Source: Ectopseudomonas composti (lineage in GTDB: Bacteria > Pseudomonadota > Gammaproteobacteria > Pseudomonadales > Pseudomonadaceae). Taken from it: a stretch of 64,000 nt of DNA. Below the pieces are notes generated by a model. That model made no database searches, was not told the DNA's origin, and saw only the letters and a list, made by a program, of their open reading frames with translations. The stretch is from contig NZ_FOWP01000005.1 in NCBI RefSeq assembly GCF_900115475.1, positions 361,535-425,534 of the forward strand, written 5' to 3'. Positions 52,951 to 61,721 of this stretch are shown here, one piece after another (position 1 is the first letter of the stretch; every line of letters begins with the position of its first letter). Position numbers and translations under genes: made by a program.

Positions 52951-53997
52951 TCAGAAGGGGTATTCGTAACCGGCTTCGCTCGCTGCCCCACGCAGCGCCG
53001 CCAGCACATCGTCCGGCAACTCCAGACCCTGTTCGAAGGCTTTGGCCCGACGCGCGATGCCAGCATGACCCGGCATGCGCACCGGGTTTTGCGCCACCCG
53101 CGGGCGGCTTTCCAGGCACGCACCAACGAAGTGATCCATCTCGGCTTTCAGCTCATCGACGCCGCCGAAGAACGCCGGGTCGAAGGTCAGTACGGTCACC
53201 GCAGCGCCCCATTGCTTGACCCCGTCCTTGCGCCCGAAACCACCCAGGCCAGCGGTCAGCGCCTCGACCATGGTGCCGAGGGCGAAGCCCTTGTGGCCGA
53301 ACTCCAGGCTACCCAGCGGCAGGATCGCGCCCTGTGGCGTGCCGAAATAGGCTGCAGTATCACGGGTCGGCTGGCCGTCCGGGCCGATCAGCGCGGCGTG
53401 TTCCAGCTGGCCGCCGGCCTGGTGGGTCTTGTTCACCAGGCCATTGGTGATGGTCGACATGCTGACGTCGATAAGGATCGGCTTCTCGCCGGTGGGAATG
53501 CCGATGCCCAGCGGGTTGGGCGTGTACACCGGATCGAGACCGCCGTGCGGCGCCACCGAGGCTACGGCCGGATCGGAGGTCAGCACCAGCGGGATCAGGT
53601 CTTGCTCGGTGTAGCGCTGCAGGTAGGCGGCCAGGCAGGCGATATGGTGCGAGCGACGAATGCTCGCCACGCCGATGCCGAAAGTGCGCGCGGCCTCGGC
53701 GGTGAAGTCCAGCGCCTGCTCGACGCAGTACGGGCCGAGCAGGTAATCGGCGTCATAGAGGCGTGCCGCCGGTGTCTGGCGGATGATCTGCAGGCTATCG
53801 GCGTTGCCTTTGGCCTGACCGTTGCGCAAATCCTTGAGGTAGCCCTGGGCCAGTTTCACACCGTGGGTGTGATGACCGAGCAGGTCACCTTCGACCAGCA
53901 CGCGACTGACTACGCTGGCGACCTCGGGGCTGACGTCTGCCCCGAGAAAGAGTTGCCTGATGAAGTGTTCAAGTTGTTCGGGGGCGATACGGCTCAT
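52951..53997 (-). CDS. Ldh-family malate/lactate-type dehydrogenase
   Basis: A 348-residue NAD(P)-dependent oxidoreductase of the Ldh (type-2 malate/L-lactate/ureidoglycolate/2,3-diketogulonate) family. Conserved sequence includes GHHTHGVKLAQGYLKDLRNG, GIGVASIRRSHHIACLAAYL (His in SHHIA), NPLGIGIPTGEKPILIDVSM and LGSLEFGHKGFALGTMVEAL. The start MSRIAPEQLEHFI at 53997 overlaps the tctA stop by four bases (ATGA). It is the last gene of the tct operon, so it should act on the transported acid. Confidence 0.91.
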   Translation of the reverse strand: MSRIAPEQLEHFIRQLFLGADVSPEVASVVSRVLVEGDLLGHHTHGVKLAQGYLKDLRNGQAKGNADSLQIIRQTPAARLYDADYLLGPYCVEQALDFTAEAARTFGIGVASIRRSHHIACLAAYLQRYTEQDLIPLVLTSDPAVASVAPHGGLDPVYTPNPLGIGIPTGEKPILIDVSMSTITNGLVNKTHQAGGQLEHAALIGPDGQPTRDTAAYFGTPQGAILPLGSLEFGHKGFALGTMVEALTAGLGGFGRKDGVKQWGAAVTVLTFDPAFFGGVDELKAEMDHFVGACLESRPRVAQNPVRMPGHAGIARRAKAFEQGLELPDDVLAALRGAASEAGYEYPF

Positions 53998-55529
53998 TCG
54001 ATGGCTTCCTTGGGCGAGGGCAGGGCGCGTGGGTAGCGCATGCGCCAGTACTTGGCGAGTACCGGGAACAGGGCCACCAGCAGGACCAGCAGGGCCAGGC
54101 CGATACTGATCGGACGCTCGACGAAGGCCAACAGATTGCCGTCGGCCTTGATCATCGAGGTCATGAAGTTGGTTTCGAGAATGTTGCCCAGTACCAGGCC
54201 GAGAATTGCAGGGGCGATGGGGAAGTCGGCAGTGGCGATCAGGTAGGCGACGACACCGCAGACCAGCATGATCCATACATCGGTCAGGCTGTTGTTGATA
54301 GCGAAGGCGCCGACGATGCAGAAGCACAGGATGATCGGCATCAGCACGCGTGTCGGCGTCACCGCGAAGATATGGGCACTGCGGATCGCCAGGTAACCGA
54401 TCGGCAACAGGATCAGGTTGGCGACGAAGAACGCGGTGAACAGGCCGTAAGCCATGGCGCTGTTGTCCATGAAGATGGTCGGCCCTGGGTTCATGCCTTT
54501 CATGTACAGCACACCAATGACGATGGCGGTGATCGAGTCACCCGGGATGCCGAACACCAGCGCCGGCACCCACGCACCGGCTACCGCAGCGTTGTTCGCC
54601 GAACCCGCGTCAACCAGGCCTTCGACATGGCCCTTGCCGTAGGCTTCAGGCGTTTTCGAGCGCTTCTTGCTGACGGCATAGCAGATCCATGCAGCGATAT
54701 CGGCGCCGGCACCAGGCAAGGCGCCGATGAAGGCCCCCAGGCTGCTACCGCGGATCACGTTCTTCCAGTAACGCTTGAGGTGCGTCGGCACCAAGCCGAA
54801 GACGCTGCCATGCTGGGGGGCGATGGTTTGCGTCGCGTCCTGCGCGTTGGCCTTGTCGCGGGGGATGGAATACAGCTTCATCACCTCGTACATGGCGAAG
54901 AAACCAATCATCACCGGGATGAAGTTGATGCCCCCCATCAAATCGGGCACATCGAAGGTGAAGCGCGGCGCGCCGGTGACCATGTCCAGGCCGACCGTGG
55001 CCAGCAGCAGGCCGACCATCAACGACAGGAAACCCTTTACCGCCGAGCCGGTGGAGATGAACACCGCGCTGCCCAGGCCGAGCACGGCCAGCCAGAAGTA
55101 TTCGAAGGAGCTGAAATTCAGCGCGAACTCGGCCAGCGACGGGGCGATCATGACCAGTACCAGCGTGCCGGTCAGGCCACCGATTACCGAGCAGGTGACG
55201 TTCAGGCCCAGCGCCTCACGTGCACGCCCTGCGCGGCCCAGCGCTGCTGAGTCGGCCACGTAGGCGGCGGATGCGGGGGTACCCGGAATGTTCAGGTAGG
55301 TGCCGGGAATATCGCCGGCAAAGATGGCCATGGCCGCGGTGGTGATAATGGCGGCGATGGCCGCGGTCGGCTCCATGGCGAAGGTGATCGGGACCAGTAG
55401 CGCAACGGCCATGGTGGCCGACAGGCCCGGAATGGCACCGACGAAAACGCCGAACAGCGCGGCCAGCAGGATCACCAGCAGCGTCTGGAAATTGAAGACG
55501 AGCAGAATGCCGTCGATTAACTCGTTCAT
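53994..55529 (-). CDS. tctA: Tripartite tricarboxylate transporter large permease TctA
   Basis: A 511-residue membrane protein of the TctA family (DUF112) with about 11-12 helices. The family motifs are FGVFVGAIPGLSATMAVALL near the N terminus, AIFAGDIPGTYLNIPGTPAS with AYVADSAALGRAGRAREALG, and SLGAFIGALPGAGADIAAWI. The later GIPGDSITAIVIGVLYMKGM is also conserved. It follows tctB by ten bases and overlaps the dehydrogenase gene. Confidence 0.95.
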   Translation of the reverse strand: MNELIDGILLVFNFQTLLVILLAALFGVFVGAIPGLSATMAVALLVPITFAMEPTAAIAAIITTAAMAIFAGDIPGTYLNIPGTPASAAYVADSAALGRAGRAREALGLNVTCSVIGGLTGTLVLVMIAPSLAEFALNFSSFEYFWLAVLGLGSAVFISTGSAVKGFLSLMVGLLLATVGLDMVTGAPRFTFDVPDLMGGINFIPVMIGFFAMYEVMKLYSIPRDKANAQDATQTIAPQHGSVFGLVPTHLKRYWKNVIRGSSLGAFIGALPGAGADIAAWICYAVSKKRSKTPEAYGKGHVEGLVDAGSANNAAVAGAWVPALVFGIPGDSITAIVIGVLYMKGMNPGPTIFMDNSAMAYGLFTAFFVANLILLPIGYLAIRSAHIFAVTPTRVLMPIILCFCIVGAFAINNSLTDVWIMLVCGVVAYLIATADFPIAPAILGLVLGNILETNFMTSMIKADGNLLAFVERPISIGLALLVLLVALFPVLAKYWRMRYPRALPSPKEAIE

Positions 55530-55539
55530 GGGTGGCTCC

Positions 55540-55989
55540 TCAGAAACCTAGGGGCCCGACGGGCAAGGGAACTTTGAGCAGGTGACCGAAGGAGAGACTG
55601 ATGACCGCGGTGGCCACGAGGCTGATGACCAGAGATGGCATCAGGCGTACGCCACGCTGGATCAGCAGAATCAGCATGATCAACAGCATCATCGGGGCGG
55701 CGCCGATGATTTCGCTGAGGTAGATGTAGGCTACGACCAGTGCGCAAGGCAGTAGCACAGCCAGTGACGGCAGGCCAAAGCCGGAGTTGTCGCCGACCCC
55801 CTCCGTGCGCAGCTGGCGCAATGCGTTGAAGCTGAGCAATACCCCACCAGCAGCCATGCCTATGGCGATCAGCGTGGGGAAAAAGTCGGCGCCGTACTGC
55901 ATGCCGGGCACTACCGGAAACTCGCGGGCCATCAGCCATACACCCAGACCCAGGGCGATGAAGATCAGACCGAACAGAAGGTCTTTCAT
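55540..55989 (-). CDS. tctB: Tripartite tricarboxylate transporter small permease TctB
   Basis: A 149-residue membrane protein with four helices (LLFGLIFIALGLGVWLMA, LIAIGMAAGGVLLSFNAL, LAVLLPCALVVAYIYLSE, LMPSLVISLVATAVISLS). The MKDLLFG start at 55989 is used; a longer frame beginning MPFAFTRLYE is not needed. It lies between tctC and tctA. Confidence 0.9.
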   Translation of the reverse strand: MKDLLFGLIFIALGLGVWLMAREFPVVPGMQYGADFFPTLIAIGMAAGGVLLSFNALRQLRTEGVGDNSGFGLPSLAVLLPCALVVAYIYLSEIIGAAPMMLLIMLILLIQRGVRLMPSLVISLVATAVISLSFGHLLKVPLPVGPLGF

Positions 55990-56021
55990 GGATGAACTCT
56001 CATACAACCGAGTAAAGGCAA

Positions 56022-56044
56022 ACGGCACCCCGAAGGGGCGCCGT
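56022..56044 (-). other. Intercistronic hairpin after tctC
   Basis: ACGGCACCCC (56022-56031) and GGGGCGCCGT (56035-56044) form a stem with one mismatch and a three-base loop. It lies 14 bases after tctC in the reading direction, the same place as the hairpin at 50597-50620 in the TRAP operon. Confidence 0.5.
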
Positions 56045-56058
56045 ATCGAAGGTCGGGC

Positions 56059-57045
56059 TTACTTCTTCATGCCGATCTTTTCGATGATGCCGCCCATGTA
56101 GGTGTTGTTTTCCTCAAGGAAGACGTTGAAGTCGGCGGTGTTGCGCCACTCCGCACCGAAGCCCAGCTTATGCATGTAATCCTGATACATATCGGACTTG
56201 TAGGCTTTCTCCAGCGCCGCTTCGAGGGTGGCGGCGATTTCCGGCGACAGGTTCTTGGGCCCTGCGATACCGCGCCATTCGCCGAGGGAGTAGTCACTGC
56301 CCAGGCTTTCCTTGAGGGTCGGGATATCCGGGAAGGCCGGGTTGCGCTCGGGGGATAGAATAGCCAGGCCCTTGGCCTTGCCAGCATCGATCATCGAGCG
56401 GGCTTCCGGCACCGAGGTCGGTACCAGCTGGATGCTGCCGGCCGCCAGTTCGACCATGGCCGGTGCCGCGCCCTGGCTCGGCACGAAGGTGATCTTCTGC
56501 GGGTCGATGCCCTGCTCCAGCAGCAGGCCGGCGAACGCCACGTGCCAGATGCCGCCCAGGCCGGTGCCCGAGGCCTTGATGGTGCCTTTGGGTTCGTTGC
56601 GAATGGTTTCCAGCAGCTCGCCGACACTGTTGTACGGCGCATCTGCCGCGACCTGAACACCCGGATAGTCATAGTTGGTCATGGCTATCGGGGTGTAGTC
56701 CTTGTAGGTCAGCTTGGTCAGACCCTGCCAGTGCATCATGTTCAGCTCGCCGGTGATGAAACCCAGCGTGTAGCCGTCCGGCTTGGCGGTGGCCATCACG
56801 CTGTGACCGACGACACCGTTGCCGCCCGCACGGTTGACCACGTTGATGGTGACGCCCAGTTCTTTCTCCAGGGCCGCGGCGATACCGCGTGCCGCCGCAT
56901 CGCTGCCACCGCCGGCCGCCCAGGGCACGATCAGCTGGATGGGCTTGTCCGGGTAAGCCGCCATGGCCATGGGCGAGACCAGCAGGGCGGACAGCAGGAG
57001 GGATTTGAGGGTGCGGCGCGCAGCGCCAGCCTTGGTGGAAAGCAT
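56059..57045 (-). CDS. tctC: Tripartite tricarboxylate transporter binding protein TctC
   Basis: A 328-residue periplasmic binding protein (Bug/TctC family). The Sec signal is within MLSTKAGAARRTLKSLLLSA and ends near AMAAYPDKP. The family core has PIQLIVPWAAGGGSDAAARG, NRAGGNGVVGHSVMATAKPD and GYTLGFITGELNMMHWQG. The ATG at 57045 has AGGTGA upstream, while a GTG at 57054 overlaps that site and is rejected. It is the first gene of tctCBA-ldh. Confidence 0.94.
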   Translation of the reverse strand: MLSTKAGAARRTLKSLLLSALLVSPMAMAAYPDKPIQLIVPWAAGGGSDAAARGIAAALEKELGVTINVVNRAGGNGVVGHSVMATAKPDGYTLGFITGELNMMHWQGLTKLTYKDYTPIAMTNYDYPGVQVAADAPYNSVGELLETIRNEPKGTIKASGTGLGGIWHVAFAGLLLEQGIDPQKITFVPSQGAAPAMVELAAGSIQLVPTSVPEARSMIDAGKAKGLAILSPERNPAFPDIPTLKESLGSDYSLGEWRGIAGPKNLSPEIAATLEAALEKAYKSDMYQDYMHKLGFGAEWRNTADFNVFLEENNTYMGGIIEKIGMKK

Positions 57046-57145
57046 GGATGTCACCTATTGAAATTATTGTCAGTGATCGCGCCGTCACTGCAGCAGTTCG
57101 GTCGCGATAGCCCGTGTCAGAGGGTTGGGCATGGCCTGCACACTA

Positions 57146-57156
57146 TTGTCTGACAA
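57146..57156. promoter_or_regulatory. Palindrome in the tctC promoter region
   Basis: TTGTCTGACAA is an 11-bp palindrome about 100 bases upstream of tctC. TGTCTGACAA recurs before the semialdehyde dehydrogenase gene (61740-61749). The style fits a GntR-FCD regulator. Confidence 0.5.
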
Positions 57157-57201
57157 ACCGGGCTGTCTAATGAGGCTTAGTAATCAGCCCATAACGAGGG
57201 G

Positions 57202-58140
57202 TTATCTGGGGCTGTCGAGCACGCTTTGCAGCGCCTCGTAGAACTGCAGAGCGTTGGCGGACAGCGGTTCGTCCTTGCGTCGCAGCAGGCCATAGCCGAG
57301 CGATGGCGTCTGCAGTGGTGGTTGCAGCAGGACCAACTGCCCCAGTGCCACCTGCTGCAGGACGATGGCCTCCGGCAGAAGCGCCAGCGCCTGGCTGTGG
57401 TGCAGCAGGTGCAGGGTCGATTGCACCGAGGCGGTCTCCACCCGGTTGAGCGGGAAGCGGATGCCGGCGTCGTTGAAGGCCTGTTCGATCATGCGCCGCA
57501 GTGGCGTGTTGGACGGGTACACCACCCAGGGCCACTGCTCCAGATCACGGGCACTCGGCGTCGCCTCGCGGGCCAACGGGTGAGCCGGGTCGGCGCAGAG
57601 CAGGAAGGGTTCGCTGGCCACTTCCTGATAGCTGAAATGCTCCTGCTGGCGCGGCTCGGTGAAGCGCCCGATGGCCAGGTCCAGCTGCTTGTGCAGGAGC
57701 ATCTGCAATAGGTAGTCGCTGGTGTGCTCGACCAACTCGATGGTCAGCAGCGGGCGTTGGCGTTTGAGCTGCAGCAGGGTTTTCGGCACGACCTGGGCAG
57801 TGGCGGCGAAGATCGCGCCGACGCGCAGATGGCCATAACCGCCTTGGCGCAGGGTATCGAGCTCCTGAGCGAAGTGCTGGCAGTCGTTGAGCGTGCGCCG
57901 GGCATAGGCGATCACCGTCAGGCCGAGTTCGGTGGCGACCAGCTCGCGTGGCTGGCGGTCGAACAGGGCGAAGTCGAACATCTGCTCGATCTCGCGCAGC
58001 ATCTTGCTCACTGCGGGCTGACTCAACCCCATCTGCTGCGCCGTGGCGTGCATGTTGCCGGTGTCGGCGAGGGTTTCTATCAGCTGCAGATGGCGCAGAC
58101 GCAGCCAGTTATGCAGGGTGGGCAGCTTGTTCAGGCTCAC
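57202..58140 (-). CDS. LysR-type regulator next to tct and the FAH-type dehydratase
   Basis: A 312-residue LysR regulator with GTG start (MSLNKLPTLHNWLRLRHLQL). The DNA-binding region is LADTGNMHATAQQMGLSQPA then VSKMLREIEQMF. The effector part contains WPWVVYPSNTPLRRMIEQAF. The open frame extends far upstream through the opposite-strand gene, but that extension is not protein-like. It diverges from the FAH-type dehydratase and precedes tctC on the same strand, so it may control either. Confidence 0.9.
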   Translation of the reverse strand: MSLNKLPTLHNWLRLRHLQLIETLADTGNMHATAQQMGLSQPAVSKMLREIEQMFDFALFDRQPRELVATELGLTVIAYARRTLNDCQHFAQELDTLRQGGYGHLRVGAIFAATAQVVPKTLLQLKRQRPLLTIELVEHTSDYLLQMLLHKQLDLAIGRFTEPRQQEHFSYQEVASEPFLLCADPAHPLAREATPSARDLEQWPWVVYPSNTPLRRMIEQAFNDAGIRFPLNRVETASVQSTLHLLHHSQALALLPEAIVLQQVALGQLVLLQPPLQTPSLGYGLLRRKDEPLSANALQFYEALQSVLDSPR

Positions 58141-58191
58141 GATTGCGGGGTTCCCTGTGAGGCAGTGCGATAACCAGTGTGTATCGGGCGT

Positions 58192-58204
58192 TGACGATTC
58201 GTCA
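58192..58204. promoter_or_regulatory. Palindrome in the lysR/FAH divergent region
   Basis: TGACGA-T-TCGTCA is a perfect 13-bp palindrome between the lysR start (58140) and the FAH-type gene (58309). It is a candidate regulator site. Confidence 0.4.
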
Positions 58205-58308
58205 TTGGTCGAGTGCACAAACGCTTGGCTATGGTCGCACAGCAGCGGCCGGGCATCCATTTGGGGTGCCATGCGGTCGCCTCCCAACAACAATTCAAGA
58301 GTCCGCCC

Positions 58309-59490
58309 ATGGCCCGCCCCCTGATCCTCACCCCCGAAAACACGCTTCCCGAAGACGGCCTCGCCGGCACCTTGCTCGCACGCGTCTGGCTGCCAGGCGA
58401 GCTGGCCGGGCCAGTCCCCGTGCTGTTGCATGAAGATGGCGTGTTCGACCTCAGCCTGTTGTCGCCCACCCTGGCCGGCCTGTGCGAGCTGGAAGACCTG
58501 GCCGTGCGCGTGCATGACAGCCGCGCCCAGCGCCTGTGCAGTGTCGCCGAGCTGCTGGCCAACAGTGGCAGCGAGCGTAGCGCCACGCGCCCCAGCCTGC
58601 TGGCACCGGCCGATCTGCAGGTGATCAAGGCTGCTGGCGTGACCTTCGCCGCCAGTATGGTCGAGCGGGTGATCGAGGAGCGTGCCGGCGGTGATCCGCA
58701 GCGCGCCGAGGAAATCCGTGTTCAGGTGCGTGAGTTGATTGGCGACAACCTGCGCAGCATCGTGCCGGGCTCGGAAAATGCCCAGCGTCTCAAGCAGCTG
58801 CTGCAGGAGCAGGGCCTTTGGTCGCAGTACCTGGAGGTGGGCATCGGCCCGGACGCCGAGGTTTTCACCAAGGCGCCAGTGCTGGCGGCCGTCGGTAGCG
58901 GCATGGACATCGGCATTCATCCTGGCTCGGCCTGGAACAACCCGGAGCCCGAGGTGGTACTGGTGGTCAACAGCCGCGGGCAGGTGCTCGGCGCGACCCT
59001 CGGCAACGACGTCAACCTGCGCGACTTCGAGGGGCGCAGTGCGCTGCTGCTGAGCAAGGCCAAGGACAACAATGGTTCGTGCGCCATCGGCCCGTTCATC
59101 CGTCTGTTCGACCAGAGCTTCAGCATCGACGACGTGCGCAACGCCGAAGTCGACCTGCGCGTCGAAGGCGACGATGGTTTCGTGCTCAAGGGCCGCAGCA
59201 GCATGAACCAGATCAGTCGCGACCCGCTGGATATCGTTGGCCAGACGCTCAATGCCAACCACCAGTACCCGGATGGCTTCCTGCTGTATCTGGGTACGCT
59301 GTTCGCCCCGACCGAAGATCGCGATCAACCCGGCAACGGCTTCACTCACAAACTGGGTGACTTGGTCAGCATCAGCAGTCGCCAGCTCGGCGCGCTGCAT
59401 AATCGCGTGCAGCACAGCAGTGCGCTGGCGCCCTGGACCTTCGGCCTGCTGGCCTTCATCGACAACCTGACTCGCCGTCAGCGCGCCTGA
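58309..59490 (+). CDS. FAH-family 2-keto-3-deoxy-D-xylonate dehydratase-like protein
   Basis: A 393-residue protein with a C-terminal FAH domain, of the kind called XylX in the Caulobacter Weimberg pathway. Conserved sequence: GVTFAASMVERVIEERAGGD, GIGPDAEVFTKAPVLAAVGS and GMDIGIHPGSAWNNPEPEVV. Then come GNDVNLRDFEGRSALLLSKA, KDNNGSCAIGPFIRLFD and GRSSMNQISRDPLDIVGQTL. It should remove water from a 2-keto-3-deoxypentonate to give 2-oxoglutarate semialdehyde, but substrate stereochemistry cannot be told. It diverges from lysR. Confidence 0.85.
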   Translation: MARPLILTPENTLPEDGLAGTLLARVWLPGELAGPVPVLLHEDGVFDLSLLSPTLAGLCELEDLAVRVHDSRAQRLCSVAELLANSGSERSATRPSLLAPADLQVIKAAGVTFAASMVERVIEERAGGDPQRAEEIRVQVRELIGDNLRSIVPGSENAQRLKQLLQEQGLWSQYLEVGIGPDAEVFTKAPVLAAVGSGMDIGIHPGSAWNNPEPEVVLVVNSRGQVLGATLGNDVNLRDFEGRSALLLSKAKDNNGSCAIGPFIRLFDQSFSIDDVRNAEVDLRVEGDDGFVLKGRSSMNQISRDPLDIVGQTLNANHQYPDGFLLYLGTLFAPTEDRDQPGNGFTHKLGDLVSISSRQLGALHNRVQHSSALAPWTFGLLAFIDNLTRRQRA

Positions 59491-59524
59491 TCGGCTACTT
59501 GCAGCGACTGCCGAAGGCGCTCTG

Positions 59525-59549
59525 GTAGCCCGGATTTGCTCCGGGCTGC
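59525..59549. repeat. Short palindrome between convergent genes
   Basis: AGCCCGG and CCGGGCT flank a 7-base loop within GTAGCCCGG...CCGGGCTGC. It resembles the element at 13004-13024 and lies between the ends of the FAH-type gene and lysR. Confidence 0.5.
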
Positions 59550-59556
59550 GCGCGTC

Positions 59557-60498
59557 CTAGTCCTCCGCCAGCGCCTGTTGCTCGTTGCGCAGATGTTCCA
59601 GCAACAGGCTCGCCAGCGGCGACAGGCTGCTGCCGCGGCGATGGACGATGGCACAGGGTTCGTTGCGTGCCTGCAGTTCCAATGGCAGGCGCTGCAGCAG
59701 ACCGAAACCCTCGCTGGAACAGGCGATGGAGTAGGGCATCACCGCCACCAGTTGTGGGTCTTCCTGCAGCAGGCTGAGCATGGTGAAGGTCGAGGATGTT
59801 TCCAGTGGATAACGCGGGAACTCCAGGCCCGCCTCGCCGAACTCGCGCTCCAGCACCGTGCGCATTGGTGTGCCCGTGGGATAGACCACCCAGCTGTAAC
59901 CGCTCAGGTCGGCCAGGCTCAGTGCCGGGTTGTCCTGTTGCGGGTGCTGCGGCGCGGCCACCAGCACCAGGCGTTCGGCATGCAGGCTCAGGCATTCGTA
60001 GTCGTCCGGGTGCTGGCTGCCGCTGGTACGGGCGATGGCCAGATCCAGGCGGCCTTCGTCGAGCAGCTTGAGCAGGCGCGGGCTGATGTCTTCGACGATC
60101 TGCACGGAAATGTCCGGTTGCATCTGCCGCAGGCTGGTGAGCGCGCGCAGTACCAGCGGCACCGAGCCGGCGACGGTGCCGATCGACAGGTGGCCGCCAT
60201 GGCCCTGCAGGATGCTCTGCATTTCCTCATGCAGGTGGGCCAGGTCCGAGTGGATGAGCCGCGCATAGCGGATCACGCAGCGCCCCAGGTCATTGGCTTG
60301 CAGTCCCTGAGCCGAGCGCGTGAACAGCGGCGTACCGAAGGTCGTCTCGATTTCGTGCAACGCCTTGGTCGCGCCCGGCTGGCTGATGGCGATGCGCTCG
60401 GCCGCGCGATGCAGCGTGCCCATTTCGTCGAGGGCGATCAGCAATCGCAGCTGGCGAATACGCAGGCGGGAAACGATGTAGGTCAGCGGTGGCAGCAT
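59557..60498 (-). CDS. LysR-type regulator divergent from araD1
   Basis: A 313-residue LysR regulator. The DNA-binding region is QLRLLIALDEMGTLHRAAE then RIAISQPGATKALHEIE. The effector part has SGYSWVVYPTGTPMRTVLER, close to the sequence in the LysR at 57202, so the two are paralogues. It diverges from the AraD1-type gene. A 10-base sequence in that promoter recurs before the semialdehyde dehydrogenase gene, which makes both likely targets. Confidence 0.92.
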   Translation of the reverse strand: MLPPLTYIVSRLRIRQLRLLIALDEMGTLHRAAERIAISQPGATKALHEIETTFGTPLFTRSAQGLQANDLGRCVIRYARLIHSDLAHLHEEMQSILQGHGGHLSIGTVAGSVPLVLRALTSLRQMQPDISVQIVEDISPRLLKLLDEGRLDLAIARTSGSQHPDDYECLSLHAERLVLVAAPQHPQQDNPALSLADLSGYSWVVYPTGTPMRTVLEREFGEAGLEFPRYPLETSSTFTMLSLLQEDPQLVAVMPYSIACSSEGFGLLQRLPLELQARNEPCAIVHRRGSSLSPLASLLLEHLRNEQQALAED

Positions 60499-60510
60499 GG
60501 GGATGACGAA

Positions 60511-60541
60511 AAGTTATCACCTAATCAGAAGCTTTCATTAG
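60511..60541. promoter_or_regulatory. Candidate LysR site in the lysR/araD1 promoter region
   Basis: The sequence starts AAGTTATCAC (60511-60520). An inverted repeat CTAAT-N11-ATTAG (60521-60541) follows, a LysR-type T-N11-A layout. AAGTTATCAC also occurs at 61722-61731 before the semialdehyde dehydrogenase gene. Confidence 0.55.
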
Positions 60542-60633
60542 GCAGCACCGCGGGCAGTTTTTAAAGTGCCTGCCCAACAACGTCGCAATCGCGACGCACA
60601 AGAACAACAGAAAAGAACGGCAGGAGTTGTGCA

Positions 60634-61635
60634 ATGCGGCTGATTCAGTTTGAGAACGAGCAGGGCCAGCGTCAGGTCGGCGTCGTCGGTGAAGAGCGCA
60701 TCAGCGTGATCAAGGGCGTGGCCACGACCCGTGAGTTGGCGCAGCAGGCGATCCGCAACGGCCACGGTCTGATCGCCGAAATCGAGCGCCTGGGCGTCGA
60801 GCCCGGCCCGGTCTATGCCGAACTGATCGAGCAACGCCGTGTGCTGGCTCCGCTGGATCACAGCGATCCTGCCCACTGCCTGGTGTCCGGCACCGGCCTG
60901 ACCCACCTGGGCAGCGCCTCCACCCGCGACAAGATGCACCAACAGGTCGAGGCGCAGCAGGCCGAAGGCAAGCTCACCGACACCATGCAGATGTTCCAGT
61001 GGGGCATGGCCGGCGGTCGCCCGGCTGCAGGCAGCGAAGGTGCACAGCCGGAGTGGTTCTACAAAGGTGACGGCAGCATCGTGGTTCGCCCCGGTGAGGA
61101 CTTCCCAGTGCCGGACTTCGCCGAGGACTTCGGTGAGGAGCCCGAGCTGACCGGCCTGTACGTGGTCGGTGACGATGGCCAGCCGTATCGCATCGGCTTC
61201 GCCCTTGGCAACGAGTTCTCCGACCATGTGGTCGAGCGCAAGAACTACCTGTACCTGGCCCACTCGAAGCTGCGCTTCTGCTCCTTCGGCCCGGAAATGC
61301 TGATCGGCGAGCTGCCGCGTCACCTGTCCGGCATCAGCCGTATCCGCCGTGGCGACCAGGTGCTGTGGGAGAAGGAGTTCCTCTCCGGCGAGGACAACAT
61401 GTGCCACAGCCTGGAGAACCTCGAGTACCACCACTTCAAGTACCGCCAGTTCCTGCGTCCGGGTGATGTGCATGTGCACTTCTTCGGTACCGCGACGCTG
61501 TCGTTCGCCGATGGCGTCAAGGCGCAGCCGGGTGACACCTTCGAGGTCAGCCTCGATGCGTTGGGTGAGCCATTGCGCAATGGCATCAGCGTGCATCAGC
61601 CCGGCGTGAAGGTCGGTGGGGTGCGGCAGTTATAA
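60634..61635 (+). CDS. araD1: AraD1/GguC-family FAH-type dehydratase
   Basis: A 333-residue protein of the AraD1 (GguC-like) FAH family, assigned elsewhere as 2-keto-3-deoxy-L-arabinonate dehydratase. Key stretches are LIQFENEQGQRQVGVVGEE, LVSGTGLTHLGSASTRDKMH, GRPAAGSEGAQPEWFYKGDG, GFALGNEFSDHVVERKNYLY and LSGEDNMCHSLENLEYHHFK. The product would be 2-oxoglutarate semialdehyde, taken by the dehydrogenase encoded next. It is not close in sequence to the XylX-like protein at 58309, so the two may serve different isomers. Confidence 0.88.
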   Translation: MRLIQFENEQGQRQVGVVGEERISVIKGVATTRELAQQAIRNGHGLIAEIERLGVEPGPVYAELIEQRRVLAPLDHSDPAHCLVSGTGLTHLGSASTRDKMHQQVEAQQAEGKLTDTMQMFQWGMAGGRPAAGSEGAQPEWFYKGDGSIVVRPGEDFPVPDFAEDFGEEPELTGLYVVGDDGQPYRIGFALGNEFSDHVVERKNYLYLAHSKLRFCSFGPEMLIGELPRHLSGISRIRRGDQVLWEKEFLSGEDNMCHSLENLEYHHFKYRQFLRPGDVHVHFFGTATLSFADGVKAQPGDTFEVSLDALGEPLRNGISVHQPGVKVGGVRQL

Positions 61636-61721
61636 GGCTTTGGCGGCCCGGCAGCAGGCTGTCGGGCCGAATTCCGTTCGGCGGATTGACGGATTGCGCC
61701 CTCACAAGGGGACGAATGTCG

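Noticed and set aside
58141..59415. N-terminal extension of the LysR frame across the FAH-type gene
   Set aside because: The extension is antisense to a conserved gene; the LysR proper starts at the GTG at 58140.
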